Below are positions 49,230 to 59,376 of a stretch of DNA of 64,000 nucleotides, in pieces. This stretch comes from Allacma fusca. Lineage: Eukaryota > Arthropoda > Collembola > Symphypleona > Sminthuridae. The position numbers were made by a program, and so were the translations under genes. The notes beneath the pieces were generated by a model. The model saw only the letters and a list, made by a program, of their open reading frames with translations. It made no database searches and had not been told where the DNA came from. The stretch lies in the NCBI GenBank assembly GCA_947179485.1, contig OX359245.1, positions 5,189,001 through 5,253,000 on the forward strand, in the 5' to 3' direction. Every line of letters starts with the position of its first letter. Position 1 is the first letter of the stretch.

Positions 49230-50475
49230 CATAGATGGGCGTTTTTCTCCCCCTCTGCCTCTTTGTGCGAGGGATGGAATACAGCCTGCTCGCACTCTCC
49301 CTCGTCATTAATCGAGCGACACGTTACGGGTTGTCCTCGTCCTCGCCCTCGTGAGGGGCTACTTTTAAAATACACCCCTCTCCCTCCCACTCATGAGGGC
49401 CCTCGTTATTTTATATTACACGTAAATAACCCCCCCAACAATTTCCTACAATACCTGTGCCTTCAAATAACTTTTTCGCGGACACTTGGTTAAAATATGA
49501 CAACTTCAATATGTGTCAACATTCCCCCCAGTTCTGAACATACGGAACTTTGGGATGGCTTAGAAAGTTTATAAAATTTCCTACAACCTAGCGTTCAAAA
49601 CAAATTTTAAAAAAATTGTTGTTGAAATAAACTACTGTATTCAAAATAGTGCCCTTTATTGGTGCAGGTTTTACACAAGTATTTGGGTACAGGTACATAT
49701 TAGGTTTCGTGGTTGACATAATTGTAAAAAGTATAAAAAACTTGAAAAATTTACGTTTTTTCGATTTTGTCCTGAACATAACGTAAAAAACAATTTTAAG
49801 ATTCTAATCCACCGGTAAAAAGTTCCTATCTTCCGTATATTTTAATTGTCGGCAAAATGTGAAACATTCAGTAGTCAAACTACAATATTGTCTTATAAAA
49901 GACATTTTTGTTGGTCTTTGATAATAATTCTTCATTATAATCGATTCAGTAGCTCAGAAAATGACTTATTGATCAAAGCTGTTTTCTACGTCTCAGGTTA
50001 ATAAAGATTAGTCACAAATAGGTTCCATAACCTCAGACCACTAATATTCTATAGTAGGGCCTGAAAACAGCAATAATCAAACATAAAACCCAGGTGCCCT
50101 TGTTGACAAACGACCATGTCTCCCCGACATCTTAAAATGAAATTTTGTTCTGGAGTTTAATATGAGAAATGTTCACCTAAACAAGAGGATCTTTTACTTA
50201 TCCATGTACCTAAGACGTTATGAAGGTGGTCTTGCTAAAGAACAATATATGTATGATTTTCGCATAAGATTAAGGTAAGAGAAGGTCATGAGGGTTTATA
50301 TGTGTACTCTGCCTCCCCCTCTTTCGTTCACATCCTATTCATAGGTCCTCTCCCTCATGTTCATGAGAGCACCTAAAATCAACGTGTACTCGCCATCACC
50401 CTCGCGGTTTGTGAGGGCGAGGACGAGGGAGAGGGCGAGGCATCTCTCAATCCCTTGTGAGGGTGCCCATTTATG
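49230..50475. mobile_element. hAT-like element, CCTCGTCCTCGC-word family
   Basis: Ends CATAGATGGGC (left) and CATAAATGGGC (right, complement). Flanks TATTACTG (49222-49229) and TATTAGTG (50476-50483) differ at one base. Subterminal zones at about 49245-49420 and 50310-50465 are unusually C/T-rich or G/A-rich with repeats of CCCTCGTCCTCGCCCTCGTG. The centre is AT-rich filler. Confidence 0.8.
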
Positions 50476-50880
50476 TATTAGTGTTACTAGCACGGATCAG
50501 CAGCCAGCCAATGCTGCTCAGCTCAGTAAAGCAAATGTAAATTGGGAAGGCAGTAAATAGTGGCATAGCTGGTTCCACAGTGCTCTACAGCGCGCGAATA
50601 TTTGATTCTTACCATCACGGTTCACTTAAACGGACGGACACTATCCACTCGTTCAACTTACAACTAGTAAAAAGCCCTGCTTCGCAGGAGTAATTACTTT
50701 GCGGTTGAACATAGAATAAGGATATTGAAGCTAATTATAATATTAGCACTTCACATACACGTTCTAAATATCATGGTTGAGCGCACTTGGGAACTGCCCA
50801 CCAAGGCCCTGCCCATGCCCCATGTTTGATCCGTAGATCGCGGCTGGGAGTTAGTCCCGCATATCGTTAGATAAAGTTAT

Positions 50881-53800
50881 TCACCAATTAAAAACTTCTT
50901 TAAATACAACATTCGTCGTAAATATTTCATTTCTGCCATCAACTATTTTTCCTTGATGTTCAGTATCAACAATTTTGACTTTAACTTTGTTTCCTGATGT
51001 AGCTCTAGAAAATGCAACATATAATTGCCCGTGTGTGAATACTGGCGACGGTAAATATATTCCCAAACGATCAAAAGTTTGTCCCTGACTTTTATTAATA
51101 GTCATTACAAAACTGACTCTGACCGGAAACTGCCGTCTTTTGAGTGTAAATGGAATGTCGGGGTCTGAAGGAATCAAATCGATTCGAGGTATAAAAACAA
51201 TAGTACCTTGCGCACTGCCAGTAAGAATTTCTGCATGAATTATGTGATCAGTCAAGCTTGTAACTATTAGTCTTGTACCATTGCACAATCCTTTTTTTGT
51301 ATTCAAATTTCTCAATAACATAATGATTGCTCCAACTTTTAGAGTCAGTTTATGTGGAGGCATTCCAGTCGGCGTGAGCGAATGCAAAAACTCCTCAGGG
51401 AAATTCAGTTTTTCTTGTTCATCATCCGAAACCAAATTGTCAATACTGTAGTATATTTTTGCTTCACCACTTAGTCTACCTAATACATCTTCGTTAAGTT
51501 TTATGGTGTCATCATTCCTTGAACAAAGAATCGCTCTTTTGGTAAATTGAGCTGCATCAACGGCACTGAAACTTGTACCAAAAATTTCTTCCACTAATGA
51601 ACCTTCACAAATAAATTCGTGGGGTATTTGGACTTTGTCGTCAGGCAAACCAAAAGAGTTTAAGACTTCTCCATTGCCAAGCTTCAAAAGCCAATCCGAA
51701 AACGCAATCTGATCAGGTTCAGTTCGCATGTTTTGAGTAAACTTGATTTGTTTGAATAAAGGCCACACTCGACTATTTAATAAGCATGACTCCAAAATGG
51801 AAACTCTGTTTCCGTGCTTAACAACATTCAAACACTGTCTCCAATCGCCCCCTAAAAGAATTACTTTACCGCCAAACGGTTTCGCCGATTGCATAAGTTC
51901 CTTCAGGTATCGATCCATTTCATTTAAAATCAGATTAGACAACATGGTAACCTCGTCAATAAGAATTAGTTTCGCAACCTTGAGCATTCTAGCATCATAA
52001 GATGCCGCTCTAATGCTAGAAACTGATGTCTCTACGAACGGAACAGGTAGTTTGAACATCGAATGTACAGTCCTACCCCCCTTTAATAAATTAGCAGATA
52101 TGCCTGTACTTGAGCAAGGAAGCGCATCATCTCCTCTACCTCTCAAAGTACTCAGAAGAACGTTGTATGTAAACGTTTTACCTGATACACCAACTCCATC
52201 CCAATAAAAGCATTTGCGAGGACTGTCATCATCGATTGCATTCATAATTAAATCGAAAGCGTATTTTTGCATTTCATTTAAATTAGAATACCCCTCAACT
52301 CCCAGTGCTCTCTCATTTTCAAGGTTAAAATCCGTTGAATTCTGGTTGGTATGAACAGGTTTTGGTAATGCGTAAAACTCGTTGTTCTTGCCATGAAGAA
52401 AAAGGACCTTTTCAATTTCTGCTAACGCAACATTTTCTGCGGTCAGGTTTTCAAACGATCTAACCAAATCCTCTATTAAGGCCTGTTTAAATCCTTCCCA
52501 CAGTCCCAATGCATTTTCGGGATTTCCGAAAATACAAATATACGCAAATAATTGACGCATTGAGAATGGCATCGCATATAACGATGCATCATGTAGAGCT
52601 TTTTCCCATTCACTGTCATCTGCCAATAATCCAAGACTTTTAGCTGTCTCTTTATATGTGTTATACGTAACGCCATTAATTGTTCTTAAATTCGTGAAGC
52701 TCGTCGCTCCGCGAATATTGAGTAATAACATTCTTAGATAGTATCTTTCTTGGTCCGAAGGACTCACTGAGTACATTCGCGCAATGACTCCATTATAATT
52801 TTGTTGCCGAAGTTCCCATTTCTTTTTTGAAAACACAAAATTATTGGGTATCTCCGGGTATATAAATTGCCTTGCGTATTCGCATCTTTCATTTAAGTTG
52901 AAGTAGTCTGTTAGTGTCGTCTCTGTTTTATTTTCCAGAGCTTGTTGTTCCTCACCATCTTTAAAGTAAACGTTATGGAAATTTTCCAAATGTACTTGCA
53001 ATCTAATTATAGCATGCGATTTATCATGCATTTTAAATCCAAATAGCCTCCATAAAGCTTCTGGGGCACACACATACCTTGAATCCAAGTATGATTTAAC
53101 TTCATCGTGATTCAATACGGCTTGACCATTGACAGTATCCACAATTTCTATGTTAGCACAATCGTAACCTTTGTATACATACTTAAATAGGTACTTGATG
53201 CTATTAACACTCGCACAAATTTCTAGGTTAATGTGGCAATTAAATTTCAATAGTAAGTACGCATTATATGGTACTATCCAACGATTATCGATCGGTTTAC
53301 CTTTACATATTATGGCTTCTCGCGATCTGCGTCGGTACACAGGATAACCATCCTTATTAGCAATAGTTTCATTACTAAATGCTTTCGGAAATGACTTCAT
53401 ACATTTGTCATTTTCCATGCATGGAGAACGTTGATTGAGATTACCGCATGGACCATGAACCATATGCTTCATTACCATCTCAAAGAGACGCGGGCAAGTT
53501 TCTTTGTCAGGTATTTCCGCAGAGACGTATTTGTCAATAATTTCAGTTGTCTTTGGTTTGTAGTCCGCATGCAGTATGATAAGCATATGGATATGCGGAA
53601 GGGATCTTTTCTGATATTCGATTGTGTAAACAAAAGCAACCACAACCCCTAAAATATTGTCTTTTTTAACTTGTTTTAACAATTCGTTAACTTTCAAATT
53701 AAAAACCCTTGCCACCAAGTCGGGGCGATCACTGGCAATTTGTCCAGGAAGTAAGTTTTCCTTTATGTCTTTCCAATTCGGGTTTGTAGTCATTGTTAGA

Positions 53801-55263
53801 AATAAATCTGGCTTGCCAAATTTCCTAACAATTGCCATTGCATCCTGATATAACTGCTGCATATTTCTGGGACTTCCCATGAAACTGCTTGGCAGTATTA
53901 CTGCTTTACCAGCCCTTATACCTTCACTATTAGCTCTGCTTTCTATGTGGTCCAGTAGGCCTGTGTACATTTCCACTCGTAAATCTTTCTGGTGTGTTCG
54001 AACCCATTGCAGCCTGCTGGCTTCTGCTTTAGCATAAGCATCAACTGCTATTTGTTGAGTTAATTTGCCACCCATTAAAAATGGGTTGTATTCGTCTCGA
54101 ATTGAAAATCTATATGAATAATATTCCATTAAGGATACATTCATGTTCTTAGCGAATGGTGTATTTGTTTTATTCATCCCAATTTTCCAGCCTTTGTCAC
54201 CAAAGGGAAACAATAGAGGATAAACCATTGGGTCAACGTCTTCATTGCATACAGCCTGACGTATTGGAATGCATATCCTACTTGTTCTGCTGTATACTCG
54301 TATGTCACGTTCAAATGGTGGCTCCCCATCTTGATTGGTAAATACTACTGCGACCTCATTAAACCGTGGGGCATTGTATCTCCGTTGGTCGTCATTTTTG
54401 TTAGTGCAAATAGACATTATAATCTCTCTCGGAGGTACGCCATTTCGCAAGTATCTCTCGTGCTCTTCGCACTCCACCTCAAACATCATTTTGTAAGCTT
54501 GTGCATAATTATTCACCGTAGAGATCAAATTAGCCAAAATTTTCATTAAATCAGGATTGCAATCCCTATTAGCATTTATACTCATTCGAGCTCGGAAAGC
54601 CTCTTCGGGATCTAAGATATAAAGCTGTGCATATTTCGGCATTTCACCTTCAGCAGGGTGTAAAGGAGATGCAGTGTGATAGACTTGGCCATGGATTTTG
54701 AAAATGTATGGACCACGGCCATCATTTATACGTGGGTCGATTTTCGCCCCCATTGATGCGAGAGCCAGTGCACTATTGAAAGCGCGAATATTTTCAAAAA
54801 AGTTTTTTGAGTATTCATGCTCTTTTTTGAACAGGGCCTTTAAAATTTCGGGAGGTGTTGTAACCTCGCGTAATTTTACTGTACCGTTTTTACAGCAAAC
54901 TGTAAACTTTTTGGTGGTATTTAACTCACCCACAAAGTATTTTGCTTTGCAAAATTCACAGCTATTATCGAGTGAACCACTGCTATGTTCGTCAACTTGA
55001 ACAGCTACATTCTGCTCAACTGCAACATTATAAGTTTGGCGATTGTCCCGAATTCTAATTGTAGTCGCTTCTCTGAGCCTATCACGACGCTGTTCATGAG
55101 TTTCAGCAAGCCTTATAAGCCTTTCTGAATCTCTGGTGACTTTTCTTCTACTGTTATCCCGGGCAAGCCGTTCAGTTCTTTGTTCCACTGTTTCATTAAT
55201 TTTGGAAATGCGGAGCCTAGTGGCCTCCTCGCGCCGGGGATTTATAGTTACAGACGTAGTTGA
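50881..55263 (-). CDS. Helitron Rep/helicase protein (main frame)
   Basis: About 1460 codons open after an in-frame TGA (55266-55264); the first Met/GTG is an artefact of that break. Order, in residues counted from 55188: cysteine pairs near 80-100; Helitron-like N domain about 330-530; HUH Rep motif PHIHMLIIL near 529; Rep tyrosine region IKYLFKYVYKG near 662; PIF1-type helicase with Walker A GVGVSGKT near 1000, Walker B LILIDEVTML, GGDWRQCLNV, and the C-terminal TINKSQGQTFDRLGIYLP and LYVAFSRATSG motifs. The protein nicks and unwinds DNA for rolling-circle transposition. Walker A keeps GxxxxGKT but has lost the usual GPGGTGKT wording. Otherwise it looks intact, suggesting recent activity. 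Confidence 0.9.
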   Translation of the reverse strand, partial: STTSVTINPRREEATRLRISKINETVEQRTERLARDNSRRKVTRDSERLIRLAETHEQRRDRLREATTIRIRDNRQTYNVAVEQNVAVQVDEHSSGSLDNSCEFCKAKYFVGELNTTKKFTVCCKNGTVKLREVTTPPEILKALFKKEHEYSKNFFENIRAFNSALALASMGAKIDPRINDGRGPYIFKIHGQVYHTASPLHPAEGEMPKYAQLYILDPEEAFRARMSINANRDCNPDLMKILANLISTVNNYAQAYKMMFEVECEEHERYLRNGVPPREIIMSICTNKNDDQRRYNAPRFNEVAVVFTNQDGEPPFERDIRVYSRTSRICIPIRQAVCNEDVDPMVYPLLFPFGDKGWKIGMNKTNTPFAKNMNVSLMEYYSYRFSIRDEYNPFLMGGKLTQQIAVDAYAKAEASRLQWVRTHQKDLRVEMYTGLLDHIESRANSEGIRAGKAVILPSSFMGSPRNMQQLYQDAMAIVRKFGKPDLFLTMTTNPNWKDIKENLLPGQIASDRPDLVARVFNLKVNELLKQVKKDNILGVVVAFVYTIEYQKRSLPHIHMLIILHADYKPKTTEIIDKYVSAEIPDKETCPRLFEMVMKHMVHGPCGNLNQRSPCMENDKCMKSFPKAFSNETIANKDGYPVYRRRSREAIICKGKPIDNRWIVPYNAYLLLKFNCHINLEICASVNSIKYLFKYVYKGYDCANIEIVDTVNGQAVLNHDEVKSYLDSRYVCAPEALWRLFGFKMHDKSHAIIRLQVHLENFHNVYFKDGEEQQALENKTETTLTDYFNLNERCEYARQFIYPEIPNNFVFSKKKWELRQQNYNGVIARMYSVSPSDQERYYLRMLLLNIRGATSFTNLRTINGVTYNTYKETAKSLGLLADDSEWEKALHDASLYAMPFSMRQLFAYICIFGNPENALGLWEGFKQALIEDLVRSFENLTAENVALAEIEKVLFLHGKNNEFYALPKPVHTNQNSTDFNLENERALGVEGYSNLNEMQKYAFDLIMNAIDDDSPRKCFYWDGVGVSGKTFTYNVLLSTLRGRGDDALPCSSTGISANLLKGGRTVHSMFKLPVPFVETSVSSIRAASYDARMLKVAKLILIDEVTMLSNLILNEMDRYLKELMQSAKPFGGKVILLGGDWRQCLNVVKHGNRVSILESCLLNSRVWPLFKQIKFTQNMRTEPDQIAFSDWLLKLGNGEVLNSFGLPDDKVQIPHEFICEGSLVEEIFGTSFSAVDAAQFTKRAILCSRNDDTIKLNEDVLGRLSGEAKIYYSIDNLVSDDEQEKLNFPEEFLHSLTPTGMPPHKLTLKVGAIIMLLRNLNTKKGLCNGTRLIVTSLTDHIIHAEILTGSAQGTIVFIPRIDLIPSDPDIPFTLKRRQFPVRVSFVMTINKSQGQTFDRLGIYLPSPVFTHGQLYVAFSRATSGNKVKVKIVDTEHQGKIVDGRNEIFTTNVVFKEVFNW

Positions 55264-55830
55264 TCAGCTAGGTATATTAAGCTGGTCGTATTCCTCATTC
55301 TCAAATAATTCGCCATCTGCAGTCGTATTAGTTGAAAACCTTTGCTTCCGGCGTCGCTCGGTTATCATATTACTATCATTAAGTTTGGAAGTGCGGAGAC
55401 TTGTGGTATAATCTCGCACGGGATTTGGAATTAAAGACGTAGTCGATTCGCTGGGTAGATTAAGTGGCTCGTGTTCGTCATTCTCAAAGAATACTTCGGC
55501 TTCTGCAGTCGTATTAGTTGGAAACCTTTGCTTCCGGCGGCGCTCGGTTATAAAAGTACTTTCCACGTTGCTATTCGCATTTGTGGATACTTGTTCTCTG
55601 TTATCACGGGCAAGCCGTTCAGTTCTTTGCTCCACTGTTTCATTTACTTTGGGAATGCTGAGGCTAGTGGCATCCTCTTGCACGGGATTTACAATTAAGG
55701 ATGTAGTCGATGAGCTAGGAAGATTAAGTGGCTCATGTTTGTCATTTTCAAAGAATATTTCGGCTTCTGTAGTAGTATTAGTTGGAAAATATTGCTTCCG
55801 ACGTCGCTTCGTTCCAATGCTACTTGCCAT
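55264..55830 (-). CDS. N-terminal part of the Helitron protein, cut off by one TGA
   Basis: Starts at ATG 55830 (MASSIGTKRRRKQ), runs 188 codons and stops at TGA 55266-55264, after which the same frame continues into the helicase. It holds three copies of a module beginning RRRKQRFPTNTTAEAE and ending LNLPSxSTTSL. The stop falls exactly where the other two copies have Ser (TCA) or Glu, so a TCA-to-TGA change is the simplest origin. NETVEQRTERLARDN occurs once before the stop and once after it. The region is basic and low in complexity, probably a disordered DNA-binding leader (inference). Confidence 0.75.
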   Translation of the reverse strand: MASSIGTKRRRKQYFPTNTTTEAEIFFENDKHEPLNLPSSSTTSLIVNPVQEDATSLSIPKVNETVEQRTERLARDNREQVSTNANSNVESTFITERRRKQRFPTNTTAEAEVFFENDEHEPLNLPSESTTSLIPNPVRDYTTSLRTSKLNDSNMITERRRKQRFSTNTTADGELFENEEYDQLNIPS

Positions 55831-55874
55831 TTTGCGAAATATCTGTTTTCACACTATTTTTCAAATGTACAACT

Positions 55875-56369
55875 GTACCTAATACTCCAGGTACTACTGT
55901 ACCGAATATTCCAGGTACTACTGTACCGAATATTCCAGGTACTACTGTACCGAATATTCCAGGTACTACTGTACCTAATACTCCAGGTACTACTGTACCT
56001 AATACTCCAGGTACTACTGTACCTAATACTCCAGGTACTACTGTACCTAATATTCCAGGTACTACTGTACCTAATACTCCAGGTACTACTGTACCTAATA
56101 CTCCAGGTACTACTGTACCTAATATTCCAGGTACTACTGTACCTAATACTCCAGGTACTACTGTACCTAATATTCCAGGTACTACTGTACCTAATACTCC
56201 AGGTACTACTGTACCTAATACTCCAGGTACTACTGTACCGAATATTCCAGGTACTACTGTACCTAATACTCCAGGTACTACTGTACCTAATATTCCAGGT
56301 ACTACTGTACCTAATACTCCAGGTACTACTGTACCTAATACTCCAGGTACTACTGTACCTAATACTCAA
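55875..56369. repeat. Minisatellite, 24-bp unit, about 20 copies
   Basis: Unit GTACCTAATACTCCAGGTAC plus TACT, starting at 55875 and every 24 bp to 56355. Variants ATT for ACT and ACCG for ACCT alternate in higher-order fashion. As 24 is a multiple of three, long frames open in three phases; they are not genes. Confidence 0.95.
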
Positions 56370-56998
56370 TTCAATTCAATTCAATTCAATGATAATTTAT
56401 TAGGAATCTTTTCGGGCGGCGCCCATATCATCCATACAGTAGGTATAATAATAAATTAAGGAGAGTATAAGACAGTTGTCAGGAAGACATTCCTGACACT
56501 GCAATTAAAAATAAATCTAAAAGTATCGCACATGAGATCCTTGGTTGGGTTCCTAAATAAAGAGAGAAGAGATAGTTCGGAATTAATCTTATTTATGTTA
56601 TATTTTCCCAAATGTACCCGTCTGGGGTAATCATACATACGACATCTTGTAAAGAGGTGAAGCAAATTATCTTGTTCTTGGAGGTTGCATCCAATGCATA
56701 GGTCTGGGTATGTGAATTTGATTTTAACCTTGGTTGTATACAGGGAGGGTGAGTCAAGCCGAATATTTGAGATTAATCGGATATATTGTAAAGGAATGTT
56801 GTGGCATAAGTACTCTGACGTAGAAAAATGAGATTTGATGAATTTATACATAGGGAGTGTTGATGACTCATTTACCCGACGTAGATCATCTTCTACGTAG
56901 TGATCAAATAATACTGCCATTATATGTTTAAAAAAGCCTGCAAGATATTCTGCCGACTGAAATTCCCACACCGCTGTAAAGCCATGGGTGCAGAGAGA
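56370..56998 (-). mobile_element. 5'-truncated non-LTR retrotransposon 3' end inside the minisatellite
   Basis: The frame 56971-56456 encodes about 170 residues ending a retrotransposon ORF2. It carries LCIGCNLQEQDNLLHLFTRC, the C-terminal zinc-binding motif (CxxC...HxxxxC) common after the reverse transcriptase domain. A short 3' UTR ends in (TTGAA)n, seen on the + strand as CAATT repeats at 56367-56390. The 24-bp array is interrupted here and resumes at 57000, and CTGTACCTAATACT occurs on both sides. This is a typical truncated insertion. Confidence 0.75.
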
Positions 56999-56999
56999 C

Positions 57000-57180
57000 T
57001 GTACCTAATACTCCAGGTACTACTGTACCTAATACTCCAGGTACTACTGTACCTAATACTCCAGGTACTACTGTACCTAATACTCCAGGTACTACTGTAC
57101 CTAATACTCCAGGTACTACTGTACCTAATACTCCAGGTACTACTGTACCTAATATTCCAGGTACTACTGTACCTAATTTT
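57000..57180. repeat. Second part of the 24-bp minisatellite, about 7.5 copies
   Basis: Same unit and orientation as 55875-56369, starting GTACCTAATACTCC at 57001 with 24-bp steps. Together with that block it forms one array split by the retrotransposon piece. Confidence 0.95.
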
Positions 57181-57213
57181 CAGGCACTGCTGTAATAATG
57201 GATCAACACCACC

Positions 57214-57410
57214 TTCCACCCTTGATTAAACCAATAGGTCACCTGCACGTTCCACCCTTGATTAAACCAATAGGTCACCTGCAGGTTCCACCCTTAGTTT
57301 TACCAATGGGTCACTCCCACGTTCCACCCTTAGTTTTACCAATGGGCCACTCCCACGTTCCACCTTTGGTTAAACCAATGGGTCACCAACTCGTTCCACC
57401 TTTAATCTAA
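57214..57410. repeat. Minisatellite, 36-bp unit, about 5.4 copies
   Basis: Units start TTCCACCC at 57214, 57250, 57286, 57322, 57358 and 57394. They diverge more than the 24-bp array (TTGATTAAACC versus TTAGTTTTACC). The frame opened has a 12-residue period (VPPL..P.GH); no gene context supports translation. Confidence 0.9.
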
Positions 57411-57695
57411 TAGACAGGCCAACTCCACGTAAAACCTGAAAACAACAATTTATGTTATTGCTTATAAATTATAGTGTTGCATAATTTAACTAATTTTTAA
57501 CTAATTTGCTAATTTTTTTAAAGAATATAACTATAGTTAAACACTGGTCTTACCCTTACACACGAATACACCTTTATTTCTTTTCGTGAATACTTTATTT
57601 GCTTTTAACAGACTAAGTACTTGCTGTAGATGACAGTACTGTATACATGAAATACATTACGCATCATGTGCATAAGTAACGCTTCATTTTGACCG
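57411..57695. other. Spacer, nothing recognised
   Basis: AT-rich sequence between the 36-bp array and the neuralized-repeat exons. Confidence 0.4.
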
Positions 57696-58948
57696 ATGTG
57701 GAAATTCTCCCGCCTTACAACAAAATGGAAGCCATTGCACCCATGCGCATCCGCGAAGAGTCAGTTTAATAACTGTGTCATATTTAGTGATAGGAAGTTG
57801 GAGTCGAATGTTATCTTTCAAGTTCGGATTGATAAACGCGTAAGTTTTGTTGATAATTTTTTTTTGTGTTATGGAACTTCTCTTTCCATTCGTACATGAT
57901 TTGATTATGTATATGTGATAAGCATACTGGATGTGGCTATGGTGGTTAAAAAGAACCTGCCAATTGTAAATATTTTTATTTTAAAAGATCATTGACAGGA
58001 TTGTGCCTCATTAGTGGAAATTCATATTCGGTTTTAGTGTCCTATCAAGGATTTGTGATTTGAAAGTTGAATAATTGGTGTCATTATTTCCGTTTTTGTA
58101 GGTCGGTATATGGAGTGGTAGCATTGAAATCGGAGTCACAACTGTGAACCCGGAATCCTTCACACCTGAGACCTTCCCTCAAAGTGCAACTGAGCTGCGC
58201 GTAATGAAACATGGGTAAGTAAAAAAAGTTAATACTTGGGGTAATTTTGCATTAGTGCGGACTCCATATGTGTAGGCGTTTGAAAATGACGATTTAATTT
58301 TGTAGCTCATGTCCAGAAGAACAATTTTGCAAAATGGGGAAACTCTGATCGAAAACTATGGGTTTGATTTGGAAAATCTAGAGGAAGGGGACACAGTTGG
58401 GCTGATGCGAACGAATCAGGTAGAAGTAATCTGTTTGTAGCTATTTCGGTCAATTCCAGGAGGCGTAAATAATTGTATTGATTTTCTGTCTCTGGTGTTT
58501 GTACAGGGAGAGCTTGTATTTTTTATCAACACAACATCACAGGGTGTCGCAATTCCTTTCACACCAGCGGATTTATATGCTGTCATTAGTCTGTATGGAA
58601 AATGTGCCCAGGTCTCTCTTGTGGATGTGGAACCGTCAGACCAAAGTAGAGTAACATTTATTTTGGTATGTATATCCTACTGTCCGATTCAGGTTTTATT
58701 TGGCTGGGCTGACTCCTTTTTTCTTTCTAGGCTCAAATACTGAACAGCATGATGCAGCTGGAGATGACATTAGTAGCATTTATATTAGCACTGAGAATAA
58801 TAGTGAAAATGATAAACCAAGATTTCACTCAAGCTGTGGTCCCTTGGTTAAGTTATCATGCACGAATCGCACAGCTGAGCGAAAGCGACCGAAAGATGAA
58901 TTCAACAATGCTATTTTACGTGTTTGTTATAGGGAAAAAGTTCCTTAA
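57696..58948 (+). pseudogene. Partial NEURL4-like gene: one and a half neuralized repeats
   Basis: Exon-like blocks separated by introns. About 57696-57839 ends SDRKLESNVIFQVRIDKR|GTAAGT. 58102-58214 reads VGIWSGSIEIGVTTVNPESF. A block from the acceptor near 58305 to about 58421 reads TILQNGETLIENYG then GDTVGLMRTNQ. 58506 to about 58650 reads GELVFFINTTSQGVA then LYAVISLYGKCAQVS. Together these are one neuralized (NHR) domain. A last block (about 58732-58948) starts a second one (RFHSSCGPLVKLSCTNRTAE then EFNNAIL) and stops at TAA. The start of the first repeat and most of the second are absent. The GTAAGT donor at 58215 does not join the next block in frame, so about two residues plus frame are lost there. 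NEURL4 proteins carry about six NHR domains and bind CP110 at centrioles (family knowledge). This is a gene fragment, possibly captured by the adjacent Helitron. Confidence 0.65.
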
Positions 58949-59376
58949 TATTGTCTTTTTATCCTGTCATGGATGACAGTCTTGAGACAATGTCCGCATC
59001 TTCCCTTTTATCAGTCCTTTCCTGCGTTGGTTGTTTATTCAGAATTAAATTTAAATAAATACTTACTACAACCTAATTTTATTGACGGAGCTTTATGTCC
59101 ATCATGTAGTTACACAACGTGGAATACATTAGTTAACAAAATATATTGTCTTGTTTTGTTTGTACTCACATGGAATCGTTGTATTTTAAATTAGTGTAAG
59201 AGCAAGTTCAAAACAACATTACGTGCAGATATGTCATATTTAATCAAATTCTACGCAGGTTTACATTACATTTTAGGGTCATATGAGTTAAGGAGATCAG
59301 ACTTTATGACTCCAAGACAGCAAAATGTCATCAAGGAAAGTAGAAGCTGACAACAGATTTTTTAAAGGGTAATATG
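58949..59376. other. Spacer, nothing recognised
   Basis: AT-rich stretch between the NEURL4-like fragment and the ENPP-like fragment, which is transcribed towards it. No feature supported. Confidence 0.4.

Larger units (their letters stand above)
50664..55830 (-). mobile_element. Helitron, 3' end mapped, 5' end not found
   Basis: On the - strand the element ends with CCTGC-GAA-GCAGG (hairpin, 50688-50676), then GCTTTTTACTAG ending at 50664, followed by T. A CTAG end about 10 nt after a short hairpin, inserted before T, is the Helitron rule. It carries the Rep/helicase frame described next. The 5' TC end must lie to the right of 55830. The 24-bp and 36-bp arrays and even the NEURL4-like fragment may be inside it, but I could not place the boundary. 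Confidence 0.8.

Noticed and set aside
55735-57229. Frames of up to 225 residues over the 24-bp arrays, open on both strands
   Set aside because: A 24-bp unit without stops keeps every phase open. Three overlapping frames in different phases cannot all be genes and none has gene context.
57198-57410. Repetitive VPPL-GH peptide
   Set aside because: Translation of the 36-bp minisatellite. The units have diverged without sign of codon-level constraint that I can judge.
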